From Acidobacteriaceae bacterium (lineage in GTDB: Bacteria > Acidobacteriota > Terriglobia > Terriglobales > Acidobacteriaceae), in contig PLBX01000197.1 in NCBI GenBank assembly GCA_003135495.1, forward strand, positions 1-8,155: 8,155 nt of DNA, in the 5' to 3' direction. The notes below the pieces were generated by a model, which had not been told where the DNA came from, did no database searches, and worked only from the letters and a program-made list of their open reading frames with translations. The position numbers were made by a program, and so were the translations under genes. Shown here one piece after another: positions 1 to 5,974 of this stretch (position 1 is its first letter; every line of letters starts with the position of its first letter).

Positions 1-385
1 TTCAGCGAAAGATCTGATTGAAGCTCCAAAGGGAACTATCACCGAGCAAGGTTTGCGCTGGAATATCGATGTCGGCATGCAGTACTTGCATTCGTGGCTC
101 GGAGGATTGGGTTGCGTTCCCATCTATAACCTGATGGAAGATGCGGCCACCGCGGAGATCAGCCGCGCCCAGGTCTGGCAGTGGGTAAAGTACAACGCAA
201 AACTTCCGGACGGCAAGCAAGTGACGTCCACCATGGTGAAGGAGATCATTCACCACAGAGCGTCGGAGTTGGGCAGCAGTAAAGATGAAAAACTCAGGCA
301 AGCGGCACGACTGCTCGAAGATTTGACGACGAAGCCGGATTTTGCGGAGTTCTTGACGCTTGCCAGCTACGATTTATTGGACTAA
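1..385 (+). CDS. aceB: Malate synthase A, C-terminal part (5' end outside window)
   Basis: This enzyme condenses glyoxylate with acetyl-CoA to give malate in the glyoxylate shunt, in the cytoplasm. The open frame starts at base 2 and runs without a stop to TAA at 383-385, so about 127 residues of a protein normally 530 or more long are present. The signature GLRWNIDVGMQYLHSWL leads into GCVPIYNLMEDAATAEISRA, the highly conserved C-terminal core of the A-type family. The Asp in MEDAATAEIS (codon 140-142) matches the catalytic base known for this family. The rest is the helical C-terminal plug ending ASYDLLD. A TTG at 53 could be misread as a start, but conserved sequence upstream shows it is internal. 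The next gene begins 12 bases after the stop, which suggests co-transcription. No isocitrate lyase gene is visible; it may lie upstream. Confidence 0.95.
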   Translation, partial: SAKDLIEAPKGTITEQGLRWNIDVGMQYLHSWLGGLGCVPIYNLMEDAATAEISRAQVWQWVKYNAKLPDGKQVTSTMVKEIIHHRASELGSSKDEKLRQAARLLEDLTTKPDFAEFLTLASYDLLD

Positions 386-396
386 AACGTCAAGGC

Positions 397-2106
397 ATGG
401 GTGCTAGCAAAACGCCCGCGCGCACGACCACCGCAGATCCGCAGATTGACGCGGATTTTCTGCGGCAGTTACAAGGGCACGTTGCCGCGCGAGAGATTGA
501 GCGCGGCATCGCATGCATCCATTCTCACGAACAGTTAATTGCAAAGCTCGACCCCTCGCAGAAAAATGCCGCGCAACTGCTAGCCCAACTCGCTATCTGG
601 ACGGACATCGGGTACAGCGGACCGCCTCTTAGCCAGTTTCTCCGGCTTTTTCAGGCTGCGGGACCGGATCTACGATCACAGCTTCCGATTGTCGATTACG
701 TGTGCTTGCGTATGGCCGAAGGCATGATGGCCATGGCAGATGAGGCGATGGAAGCGGCAATTGGGCATTTTGAGTTTGTTCTCAGCTTAGGAGCGGAACT
801 GAACGACCCTTTCCTGCTAGCCATAGTTTATTTCTGGAAAGCGCGCTGCTTGCGCCGGCGCGGGGAGTATGACGAGGCTCTGATTTATACCGGGAAGGGA
901 AGAGATTTAGCGCTTGCGTTAAAGCATCTGCGGATGGCGGCGGTTATGCAGGTGCTTGAAGGCTGGCTTTTATTTCAGCAGGGGAAGTGGAAAGAGGCGG
1001 TTCGAATTTCGCAGGCGGCGGAACGTGTTCTTGCCGACACAGATGATTATGTGACGCTCGGAAACATACAATCCTTCTACGGCCGAATGGCGCGCCGGGA
1101 AGGGCGTTTCGATGAAGCGATCAAGCTTTTCGAGAACGCTATTCGACATTACCGTAAGCGTGATCCGCAGCACCCAAACCTCGCGCGCTCGCTGGCAAAC
1201 ATGGCCTTAGCGAAGCGGGGAATCGCTCTTCAACTGGAGAAGAGAATCGATCGTGAGGCGGAACGCCGGCGCAAGACTTCGGCAAGCAAGCAGGGGAAGC
1301 GCGGAGCAATCGAAAAGGAAAGCGGTGACTCCGATTCGCACACGCAGGCATATCGCAGCCAATTGACGCAGCTTCGACGTGAAGCCCTTGAACATCTCGA
1401 TGCCGCTCGTGCCATTTATCAGCAACGCCCAAGCCATCACGGCGTTGGAACGGTAAACTTGAATGCCGCGTACATTCATCTCGATAGCGGCGACTTTCAG
1501 CGCGCCGAGGAAGAGGCGGCCTCAGCATTTCGCGTCGCCGAGGAAAAGCAGGATTACATTCTGATGGGGCGAGCCCGCATCCTGCAGTGCATGATTGAAA
1601 ACGGCAAAGTTGAGGAGGAGGTCGAAGGCGCGACCGATCCGGGCAGCCATGCGCGGCGTGCTCTCGAGTTTAGTCAGCAGGCGATTGATCTCGCGAAGCA
1701 TACACAGCACCATCTTCTGCTGGCAAACGCCCATCTATGGCAGGGATTGACGCAGTGCAATTCGTTCTTTGAAAATCCGGAGGCAGCGCGCAAGTCTTAT
1801 GATATGGCGCGTGCGTCGTGCGGCGCGAATCCGCCTGACAACATGTGGCAGGAACTGCAAACGCTGAGCGCTAAAATTGTTCGCAAGGGTGGAATCGATA
1901 CTGCACTTAAAGCGTGGTCTCAAGGAGCGGTAGGAGACAAAACGTTTCGGCAAATCAGCGAAGAGTTTGCGGAAATTGTTATCGCTCGCGTCTGGGAGCG
2001 CGAAGGACGGAAAGTATCGCGTGTGGCAGCACGGCTTTCCATTTCTCCGAAGAAAGTGCGCCGCATTCTGGCGCGGGTGGGGCGGAGGAAGCCGCGCCAA
2101 GAGTAG
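397..2106 (+). CDS. TPR-repeat protein with C-terminal Fis-type helix-turn-helix; putative regulator
   Basis: This is a 569-residue soluble protein with no signal peptide or membrane segment. Residues about 70-275 and 320-490 are amphipathic helical pairs of tetratricopeptide type, for example GEYDEALIYTGKGRDLALAL and GRFDEAIKLFENAIRHYRKR. A charged linker rich in Lys, Arg and Glu (about 281-316) separates the two blocks. The last about 45 residues, 524-562, fit the Fis/HTH_8 pattern: IVIARVWEREG, then KVSRVAARLSISPKKVRRIL as the helix-turn-helix, then a basic tail. In known proteins this DNA-binding module usually follows an AAA+ sigma-54 activator domain. No Walker A or GAFTGA motif is seen here, so the pairing with TPRs is atypical. 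The ATG at 397 is the only reasonable start; AAGG lies too close to be a good ribosome site, so translational coupling to the malate synthase gene is plausible. A role in controlling the glyoxylate shunt is inferred from position only. A TPR scaffold without regulatory function is the alternative. Confidence 0.85.
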   Translation: MGASKTPARTTTADPQIDADFLRQLQGHVAAREIERGIACIHSHEQLIAKLDPSQKNAAQLLAQLAIWTDIGYSGPPLSQFLRLFQAAGPDLRSQLPIVDYVCLRMAEGMMAMADEAMEAAIGHFEFVLSLGAELNDPFLLAIVYFWKARCLRRRGEYDEALIYTGKGRDLALALKHLRMAAVMQVLEGWLLFQQGKWKEAVRISQAAERVLADTDDYVTLGNIQSFYGRMARREGRFDEAIKLFENAIRHYRKRDPQHPNLARSLANMALAKRGIALQLEKRIDREAERRRKTSASKQGKRGAIEKESGDSDSHTQAYRSQLTQLRREALEHLDAARAIYQQRPSHHGVGTVNLNAAYIHLDSGDFQRAEEEAASAFRVAEEKQDYILMGRARILQCMIENGKVEEEVEGATDPGSHARRALEFSQQAIDLAKHTQHHLLLANAHLWQGLTQCNSFFENPEAARKSYDMARASCGANPPDNMWQELQTLSAKIVRKGGIDTALKAWSQGAVGDKTFRQISEEFAEIVIARVWEREGRKVSRVAARLSISPKKVRRILARVGRRKPRQE

Positions 2107-2230
2107 GGTGCATCAACAGTAATTAAAGATGGGAAGAGGTCAAGTAGATGGGAACCATTTATGATCTGTAGTCTCATCTTTGCTGCTAAGACAAAGGCCT
2201 GGAGCAATTTTGGCGCAGACAAAATACATA

Positions 2231-2299
2231 GGTCCTTCGCTTCGCTCAGGATGACAACGCTTAGGGGCGGACACGAATTGCGCTGCGCTCAGGATGACA
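2231..2299 (-). repeat. Intergenic repeat of HPERSEGP type, two direct copies
   Basis: The 14-mer CGCTCAGGATGACA occurs at 2243-2256 and again at 2286-2299, a 43-base period. Similar flanks precede each copy: CCTTCGCTT before the first and ATTGCGCTG before the second. Read on the minus strand, the first copy gives TGTCATCCTGAGCGAAGCGA and translates in one frame to CHPERSEGP. That string is familiar from spurious ORFs in Acidobacteriota and other environmental genomes. I recognise this from memory, not from a search. The function of such repeats is not known to me; they are probably dispersed intergenic elements. Confidence 0.7.
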
Positions 2300-2324
2300 G
2301 CATTGGAAATTGCCGTTTGAAAAT

Positions 2325-2369
2325 TGAACTGGCGTTTCTGTGATTCGAAAGAGTCGAATCGCCAATTCA
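2325..2369 (+). promoter_or_regulatory. Long imperfect hairpin in the cysK leader
   Basis: TGAACTGGCG (2325-2334) pairs with CGCCAATTCA (2360-2369) at nine of ten positions. Inside it, GATTCGA (2342-2348) pairs perfectly with TCGAATC (2354-2360) around an AAGAG loop, so the two stems share one base and leave a left-hand bulge. The hairpin ends at the likely ribosome site AGGAA (2369-2373), ten bases before the cysK ATG. It could therefore influence initiation if it lies in the transcript. This reading is structural only. It does not match any riboswitch class I know, and chance pairing is possible. Confidence 0.35.
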
Positions 2370-2383
2370 GGAATCGAAACTCT

Positions 2384-3355
2384 ATGAAAATCGCAAAGGA
2401 TGTCACTGAACTGATTGGACACACGCCGCTGGTGCGGCTGAATCGAGTTACGGAAGGTGCGGCTGCCGAGGTGGTAGCCAAACTCGAAAGCAGAAATCCC
2501 CTGGCCAGCGTAAAAGATCGCATCGGCGTAAGCATGATTGCCGATGCCGAACGCGCCGGACGTATCCATTCCGGAAAAACCGTTTTGATCGAACCGACCA
2601 GCGGCAATACGGGAATCGCTCTGGCATTTGTCGCCGCGGTGAAGGGCTACAAACTCATTCTTACCATGCCCGAAACCATGAGCTTGGAGCGGCGCGTGCT
2701 GCTGTTAGCTCTGGGAGCGCAAATCGTTCTCACGCCCGGTCCGCGCGGCATGAAGGGCGCGATTCTGAAGGCGGAAGAGTTGCTCAAATCGACTCCAGAT
2801 TCTTACATGCTGCAGCAGTTTGATAATCCATCGAATCCGAAGATTCACTTCGAGACAACTGGGCCCGAGATTTGGAGTGACACGGATGGTCGCGTGGATT
2901 TTCTCGTCGCGGGCGTCGGCACAGGTGGGACCATCACCGGAGTCGCCGAATACATAAAACCGAAGAAGGCGTCATTCAAGGCAATCGCTGTCGAACCGAC
3001 TGACAGTGCCGTTCTTTCGGGAGGATCCCCGTCGCCGCACAAGATTCAAGGTATCGGGGCGGGCTTTGTTCCGAGCATTCTTCGACGCGATCTTATCGAT
3101 GAAGTGATCACCGTGAGCAATGAAGATTCTATTAATATGGCGCGGCGGCTTCCGCTCGAAGAAGGTTTGCTGGTCGGCATTTCTTCTGGAGCGGCCGTGG
3201 TGGCGGCCTTGAAAGTGGCGAAGCGCCCTGAAAATGCGGGGAAATTGATCGTTGTCGTATTACCTTCATTCGGTGAACGCTACTTGAGTAGTATTCTCTT
3301 CGAATCGCTTCGCAACCAGGCGCTGCAGATTCCTACGGCCGAGCTTCCCGGCTAG
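2384..3355 (+). CDS. cysK: Cysteine synthase (O-acetylserine sulfhydrylase)
   Basis: This pyridoxal-phosphate enzyme makes cysteine from O-acetylserine and sulfide in the cytoplasm. The 323 residues match the usual family length. Visible landmarks in order are [10 protein letters not shown] (11-20), SVKDRIG with the PLP-binding Lys44, the substrate loop TSGNTG (72-77), the phosphate-binding run [10 protein letters not shown] (177-186), GISSGAA (265-271) whose second Ser contacts the pyridine nitrogen, and [11 protein letters not shown] (293-303). The frame is open back to TTG 2324, but homologous sequence begins at [18 protein letters not shown] 2384, with AGGAA at 2369-2373, is therefore chosen. 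The cysE gene follows in the same direction after a repeat array, and the two products form the cysteine synthase complex in other bacteria. The cystathionine beta-synthase subfamily is less likely, given the short length and the lack of CBS domains. Confidence 0.95.
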   Translation: MKIAKDVTELIGHTPLVRLNRVTEGAAAEVVAKLESRNPLASVKDRIGVSMIADAERAGRIHSGKTVLIEPTSGNTGIALAFVAAVKGYKLILTMPETMSLERRVLLLALGAQIVLTPGPRGMKGAILKAEELLKSTPDSYMLQQFDNPSNPKIHFETTGPEIWSDTDGRVDFLVAGVGTGGTITGVAEYIKPKKASFKAIAVEPTDSAVLSGGSPSPHKIQGIGAGFVPSILRRDLIDEVITVSNEDSINMARRLPLEEGLLVGISSGAAVVAALKVAKRPENAGKLIVVVLPSFGERYLSSILFESLRNQALQIPTAELPG

Positions 3356-3367
3356 TTGACGGCTGCG

Positions 3368-3480
3368 TGATCTAAAAGACTTGAGTTGCAAAACATGATT
3401 TGCAAAACTTGATCTGCAAAACTTGATCTGCAAAACTTGATCTGCAAAACTTGACCGGGCCAAACATGATCTGCCAAACA
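3368..3480 (+). repeat. 14-bp tandem repeat array between cysK and cysE
   Basis: Eight units follow the consensus TGATCTGCAAAACT. They lie at 3368, 3382, 3396, 3410, 3424, 3438, 3452 (15 bases, diverged) and 3467. The three units from 3410 to 3451 are identical, and the outer units are increasingly diverged, as expected from slippage expansion. The last unit ends at 3480, which is the A of the cysE ATG, so the start codon sits exactly at a unit junction. The array fills almost the whole 124-base gap between the two genes. There are no spacers, so it is not a CRISPR array. Confidence 0.95.
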
Positions 3481-3501
3481 TGCCGCATCTTCTGTCGCTA
3501 A
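3381..3501 (+). promoter_or_regulatory. Chain of overlapping mini-ORFs with Cys codons; possible cysE leader
   Basis: Each junction of the 14-bp array creates a start overlapping the previous stop (TTGA or ATGA). Reading from TTG 3381, ATG 3395, TTG 3409, TTG 3423 and TTG 3437, each frame gives five codons with Cys (TGC) third, then TGA: MSCKT once, then MICKT four times. ATG 3466 then opens [11 protein letters not shown], which ends with TAA at 3499-3501 and overlaps the cysE start in another frame. No Shine-Dalgarno sequence is visible in the array. The pattern follows automatically from the repeat sequence, so translation of these peptides is a hypothesis, not a call. Confidence 0.25.
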
Positions 3502-4187
3502 TCCGCGAAGACGTTGCCAACGTGCTGGAGCACGATCCCGCGGCGAAGTCGCGCCTGGAAGTCTATCTCTGTTACGCCGGACTTCATGCGGTGTGGTTCT
3601 ATCGCATGAATCATTGGTTATGGAATCATAATTCCTTTCTGCTCGCGCGCTGGTTGTCGCAAGTGGCGCGGCATCTCACGGGTATTGAAATCCATCCGGG
3701 CGCGCAGCTCGGCCGCCGTTTATTTATCGATCACGGCATGGGCGTAGTGATCGGGGAAACCGCAATCGTCGGTGAGGATGTCACTCTGTATCAAGGTGTC
3801 ACGCTCGGCGGAACCGGCAAGGAGCACGGCAAACGCCACCCAACATTGCTGGACAACGTCGTCGTGGGCGGAGGAGCGAAGATTCTTGGCAACATCACGG
3901 TGGGACATAATTGCCGCATTGGCGCCGGGTCGGTGGTGCTGCGCAATGTGCCCGATGATTCCACCGTGGTTGGCGTCCCAGGTCATATTATTTTCCGGGA
4001 AGGCAAGCGCGTGGTGATCACCGATCCCAAACAAATCAACGATCCGCTCTCTGAAGCGTTAGCCGCGGTTGCCACCGAGGTGAAAAAATTAAGTGAGCGA
4101 GTGCGTCAAATCGAAGGCGCGGATGGTCACGAGCCTGTCTCGGAATCCATGCAGCGCATTATGGAAGATGGGGACTACCAGATCTAG
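3480..4187 (+). CDS. cysE: Serine O-acetyltransferase
   Basis: The enzyme transfers acetyl from acetyl-CoA to L-serine, the first step of cysteine synthesis; enterobacterial forms are inhibited by cysteine. The 235-residue protein has the N-terminal helical region with [20 protein letters not shown] (8-27) and the family run [11 protein letters not shown] (32-42). A left-handed hexapeptide-repeat domain covers about 68-150. Catalytic candidates are the Asp84-His85 pair in IDHGMG and His120 in GKRHPT. The C-terminus ends DYQI; a terminal Ile is what inserts into the CysK active site in the cysteine synthase complex. ATG 3480 is the first start after an in-frame stop at 3438. It lacks a Shine-Dalgarno sequence because the 14-bp array runs right up to it. 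The short N-terminus is typical of the non-enterobacterial forms. Confidence 0.95.
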   Translation: MPHLLSLIREDVANVLEHDPAAKSRLEVYLCYAGLHAVWFYRMNHWLWNHNSFLLARWLSQVARHLTGIEIHPGAQLGRRLFIDHGMGVVIGETAIVGEDVTLYQGVTLGGTGKEHGKRHPTLLDNVVVGGGAKILGNITVGHNCRIGAGSVVLRNVPDDSTVVGVPGHIIFREGKRVVITDPKQINDPLSEALAAVATEVKKLSERVRQIEGADGHEPVSESMQRIMEDGDYQI

Positions 4188-4252
4188 TGGAGTTGCGGAC
4201 ATCTGCGTCCGTCCAGCGCCGACGTGGCCGGGCGGGGACGCCCGGCGCTCCA
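4188..4252. repeat. GC-rich palindromic intergenic element
   Basis: The element begins right after the cysE stop. TGGAG (4188-4192) pairs with CTCCA (4248-4252) and encloses two hairpins. These are CGGAC/GTCCG (4196-4200 and 4207-4211) and a perfect eight-base stem, GCCGGGCG/CGCCCGGC (4227-4234 and 4239-4246), with loop GGGA. An alternative arm pairs AGCGCC (4215-4220) with GGCGCT (4244-4249). The folded shape would be a three-way junction. No T-tract follows, so it is not a standard intrinsic terminator, although it may still slow polymerase or protect the cysE mRNA 3' end. It resembles dispersed REP-like elements. Confidence 0.6.
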
Positions 4253-4293
4253 CCGAGAACAAAAATAACCAACTCCGGCAACTCCTCTTTTCC

Positions 4294-4322
4294 TGCGACT
4301 TTCCCTCCAACGCAAGTATGAT
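4294..4322 (+). promoter_or_regulatory. Possible promoter of the Fe-S/NrfD fusion gene
   Basis: GCGACT (4295-4300) and TATGAT (4317-4322) are separated by 16 bases. The -10 box matches five of six consensus positions, but the -35 box matches only three. A very similar arrangement, including the preceding T, is found before the threonine synthase gene at 7708-7736. The start codon lies 32 bases after the -10 box. Confidence 0.3.
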
Positions 4323-4354
4323 TGAATACGTTTTCGGGTCATCGTCATTCATTC

Positions 4355-5893
4355 ATGAAATACGGCTTTGTAATCGATAACCGCAAGTGCATCGGATGCC
4401 ACGCCTGCACCGTCGCTTGCAAGACTGAGAACCAGGTGCCGGTAGGCGTCAATCGAACCTGGGTTAAGTACGTTGAGAAGGGAATCTTTCCTAATACGCG
4501 ACGCGTGTTTCAGGTGACGCGCTGCAACCATTGCGAGAAGCCTCCCTGCGTCACCATCTGTCCTGTGACTGCGATGTACCAGCGTAAAGATGGAATTGTC
4601 GATTTCAATTCCGATCGCTGCATTGGTTGTAAGGCCTGCATGCAAGCCTGTCCCTACGATTCGATTTACATGGACCCCGACGATGGCACGGCAACTAAAT
4701 GCCATTTTTGCGCGCATCGCACAGAAGTTGGATTGGAACCGGCCTGCGTAATTGTTTGTCCCGAGCACGCCATCATCGCGGGGGATCTGAGCGATCCTGC
4801 GAGCGAAGCGGCGCAATTGATCGCGCGCGAGCCGGTGCGGGTGCGGAAGCCCGAACAGGGAACTCAGCCTAAGCTGTATTACATTGACGCCGATGAAAGC
4901 GCGATCGTTCCTACAGCGGCGCGGCATGAATCGATTTACATGTGGTCGCAGCGAAATGCGTTGGTGCACGGCGGCGGCGCGATTTATCCGAGCGATAGTC
5001 CTTTGCTTCAGAAGGATGCCGTTGCGGCCTATGACGTTTCCCATGCGCGGCCTTGGGGATGGCAAGTGCCCGCGTATTCTTGGACGAAGTCGATTGGCTC
5101 GGGAGTGCTCGCAATTCCGGCGATTGGAATGTTGCTGGGCAGATTGCCGGGCAGCCGCGTCCGCGACATTGCGCTCGCGACGGTTGCGCTTTTGTTTACG
5201 GCTCTCACGACGGTTCTGCTGGTTTGGGACCTCGATCACAAAGAACGATTCCTTCGAATAGTGTTTACGCCGCAAAGTAAATCATGGCTCGCACGTGGAG
5301 CCTTCATTCTTATCGCATACAGCGGTTTGTGTAGCGTGTTTTGGCTGGCAGCGGTTGCCGGATTTTCGTTCGCAACTTCAATCTTGTTATGGCCCACGGT
5401 GCTGGTGGGATTCTGTGCCGCCGCTTACACCGCATTTCTTTTCGGGCAGTGCGAAGGGCGGGACTTGTGGCAAACGCCGCTGCTGCCGGCGCATTTGATC
5501 GTCCAAGCGCTGCTCTGTGGGTCGGCGGTGCTAGCGCTGCTGCCCGATGTAATCGGCGGATCATCCCAGGCTGTTGCTGTCGCCATTCCGATATTGACGA
5601 TCGCTTTGGCATTGCACTTGGTCATGCTGATTGGCGAAGTCGCAATGCCGCACACCACCGACAATGCGCGCTACGGAGCGCGGCTTATGACGCATGGGCC
5701 GTTTGCAAAAGCCTTCTGGGGCGGCGCGGTCATCATTGGCGGAGTAGTTCCCTCACTCTTGCTGTTGGCGGCTAGGTTTTTAGGTGCGTCGAATCGATTG
5801 GCGGCCGGAGTCGCCAGCATCCTGGCATTGGCGGGCGTTCTAATTTTTGAATGGTGTTTCATCATGGCCGGGCAAAGCGTGCCGAATAGTTGA
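4355..5893 (+). CDS. Fused four-cluster ferredoxin / NrfD-like membrane anchor of a redox complex
   Basis: This 512-residue electron-transfer protein probably links the quinone pool to a partner oxidoreductase. Residues 1-140 hold sixteen Cys in four [4Fe-4S] sets: C12-C15-C18-C22, C57-C60-C65-C69, C89-C92-C95-C99 and C116-C119-C131-C135. This is the NrfC/PsrB/DmsB layout. A linker (about 145-245) leads to eight hydrophobic segments. The second is followed by DLDHKERF (292-299) and then SWLARGAFILIAYS, both typical of NrfD/PsrC anchors, and the protein ends EWCFIMAGQSVPNS. No Tat or Sec signal precedes the Fe-S domain. In many complexes these are two separate proteins; here they are one chain. 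No molybdopterin or cytochrome subunit is in view, so the substrate is unknown. An in-frame TTG at 4322 is possible, but MKYGFVIDNRKCIGC is the normal N-terminus. No good Shine-Dalgarno sequence is seen. Confidence 0.85.
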   Translation: MKYGFVIDNRKCIGCHACTVACKTENQVPVGVNRTWVKYVEKGIFPNTRRVFQVTRCNHCEKPPCVTICPVTAMYQRKDGIVDFNSDRCIGCKACMQACPYDSIYMDPDDGTATKCHFCAHRTEVGLEPACVIVCPEHAIIAGDLSDPASEAAQLIAREPVRVRKPEQGTQPKLYYIDADESAIVPTAARHESIYMWSQRNALVHGGGAIYPSDSPLLQKDAVAAYDVSHARPWGWQVPAYSWTKSIGSGVLAIPAIGMLLGRLPGSRVRDIALATVALLFTALTTVLLVWDLDHKERFLRIVFTPQSKSWLARGAFILIAYSGLCSVFWLAAVAGFSFATSILLWPTVLVGFCAAAYTAFLFGQCEGRDLWQTPLLPAHLIVQALLCGSAVLALLPDVIGGSSQAVAVAIPILTIALALHLVMLIGEVAMPHTTDNARYGARLMTHGPFAKAFWGGAVIIGGVVPSLLLLAARFLGASNRLAAGVASILALAGVLIFEWCFIMAGQSVPNS

Positions 5894-5897
5894 GTTT

Positions 5898-5974
5898 GTC
5901 TGTAGAGACGCGGCTTGCCGCGTCTTCCGCCCGTTGCGCATTGACAAGAAGACGGGGCAAGCCCCGTCTCTACA
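5898..5974. repeat. Composite palindromic repeat between convergent genes
   Basis: Two hairpins face each other. GACGCGGC/GCCGCGTC (5907-5914 and 5917-5924) has a TT centre, and GACGGGGC/GCCCCGTC (5951-5958 and 5961-5968) has an AA centre. The outer ends TGTAGAGACG (5901-5910) and CGTCTCTACA (5965-5974) are perfect inverted repeats, so the second hairpin is an inverted copy of the first. The copies differ by a C:G to G:C swap that keeps the stem paired. A third copy lies at 6987-7014. The element sits between the stop codons of two convergent genes and overlaps the ilvE stop. It could act as a two-way termination or mRNA-end structure, but it has no T-tract. Confidence 0.85.

Larger units (their letters stand above)
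2107..2383. other. Intergenic region between the TPR gene and cysK
   Basis: This 277-base gap contains no credible gene. Bases 2107-2230 are AT-richer than the flanking genes and show no clear terminator for the upstream gene. A two-copy direct repeat follows (2231-2299), then an imperfect hairpin next to the cysK start (2325-2369). TTGAAA at 2317-2322 resembles a -35 box, but no matching -10 box sits at the right distance. The cysK promoter is therefore not assigned. The open frames crossing the gap on both strands are short or carry the repeat-derived HPERSEGP peptide and are not believed. Confidence 0.6.

Noticed and set aside
1139..1528. 129-residue minus-strand frame inside the TPR gene
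   Set aside because: It is antisense to the TPR/linker coding region, low complexity, and has no start signal.
2140..2607. 155-residue minus-strand frame containing HPERSEGP
   Set aside because: The peptide comes from an intergenic repeat and the rest is antisense to cysK.
3368..3480. CRISPR array
   Set aside because: Units are 14 bp and head to tail without spacers, and no cas genes are present.
4227..4246. Intrinsic terminator of cysE
   Set aside because: The stem is strong, but the following bases are GC-rich and then A-rich, with no T-tract on the plus strand.
4322..4354. Upstream TTG start for the Fe-S/NrfD fusion
   Set aside because: It would add eleven residues before the usual MKYGFVIDNRKC opening and overlaps the likely -10 box.
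4349..5275. 308-residue minus-strand open frame opposite the Fe-S/NrfD gene
   Set aside because: Its translation is Arg-rich with no domain, and it lies wholly antisense to a clearly real gene; it is a codon-bias shadow.
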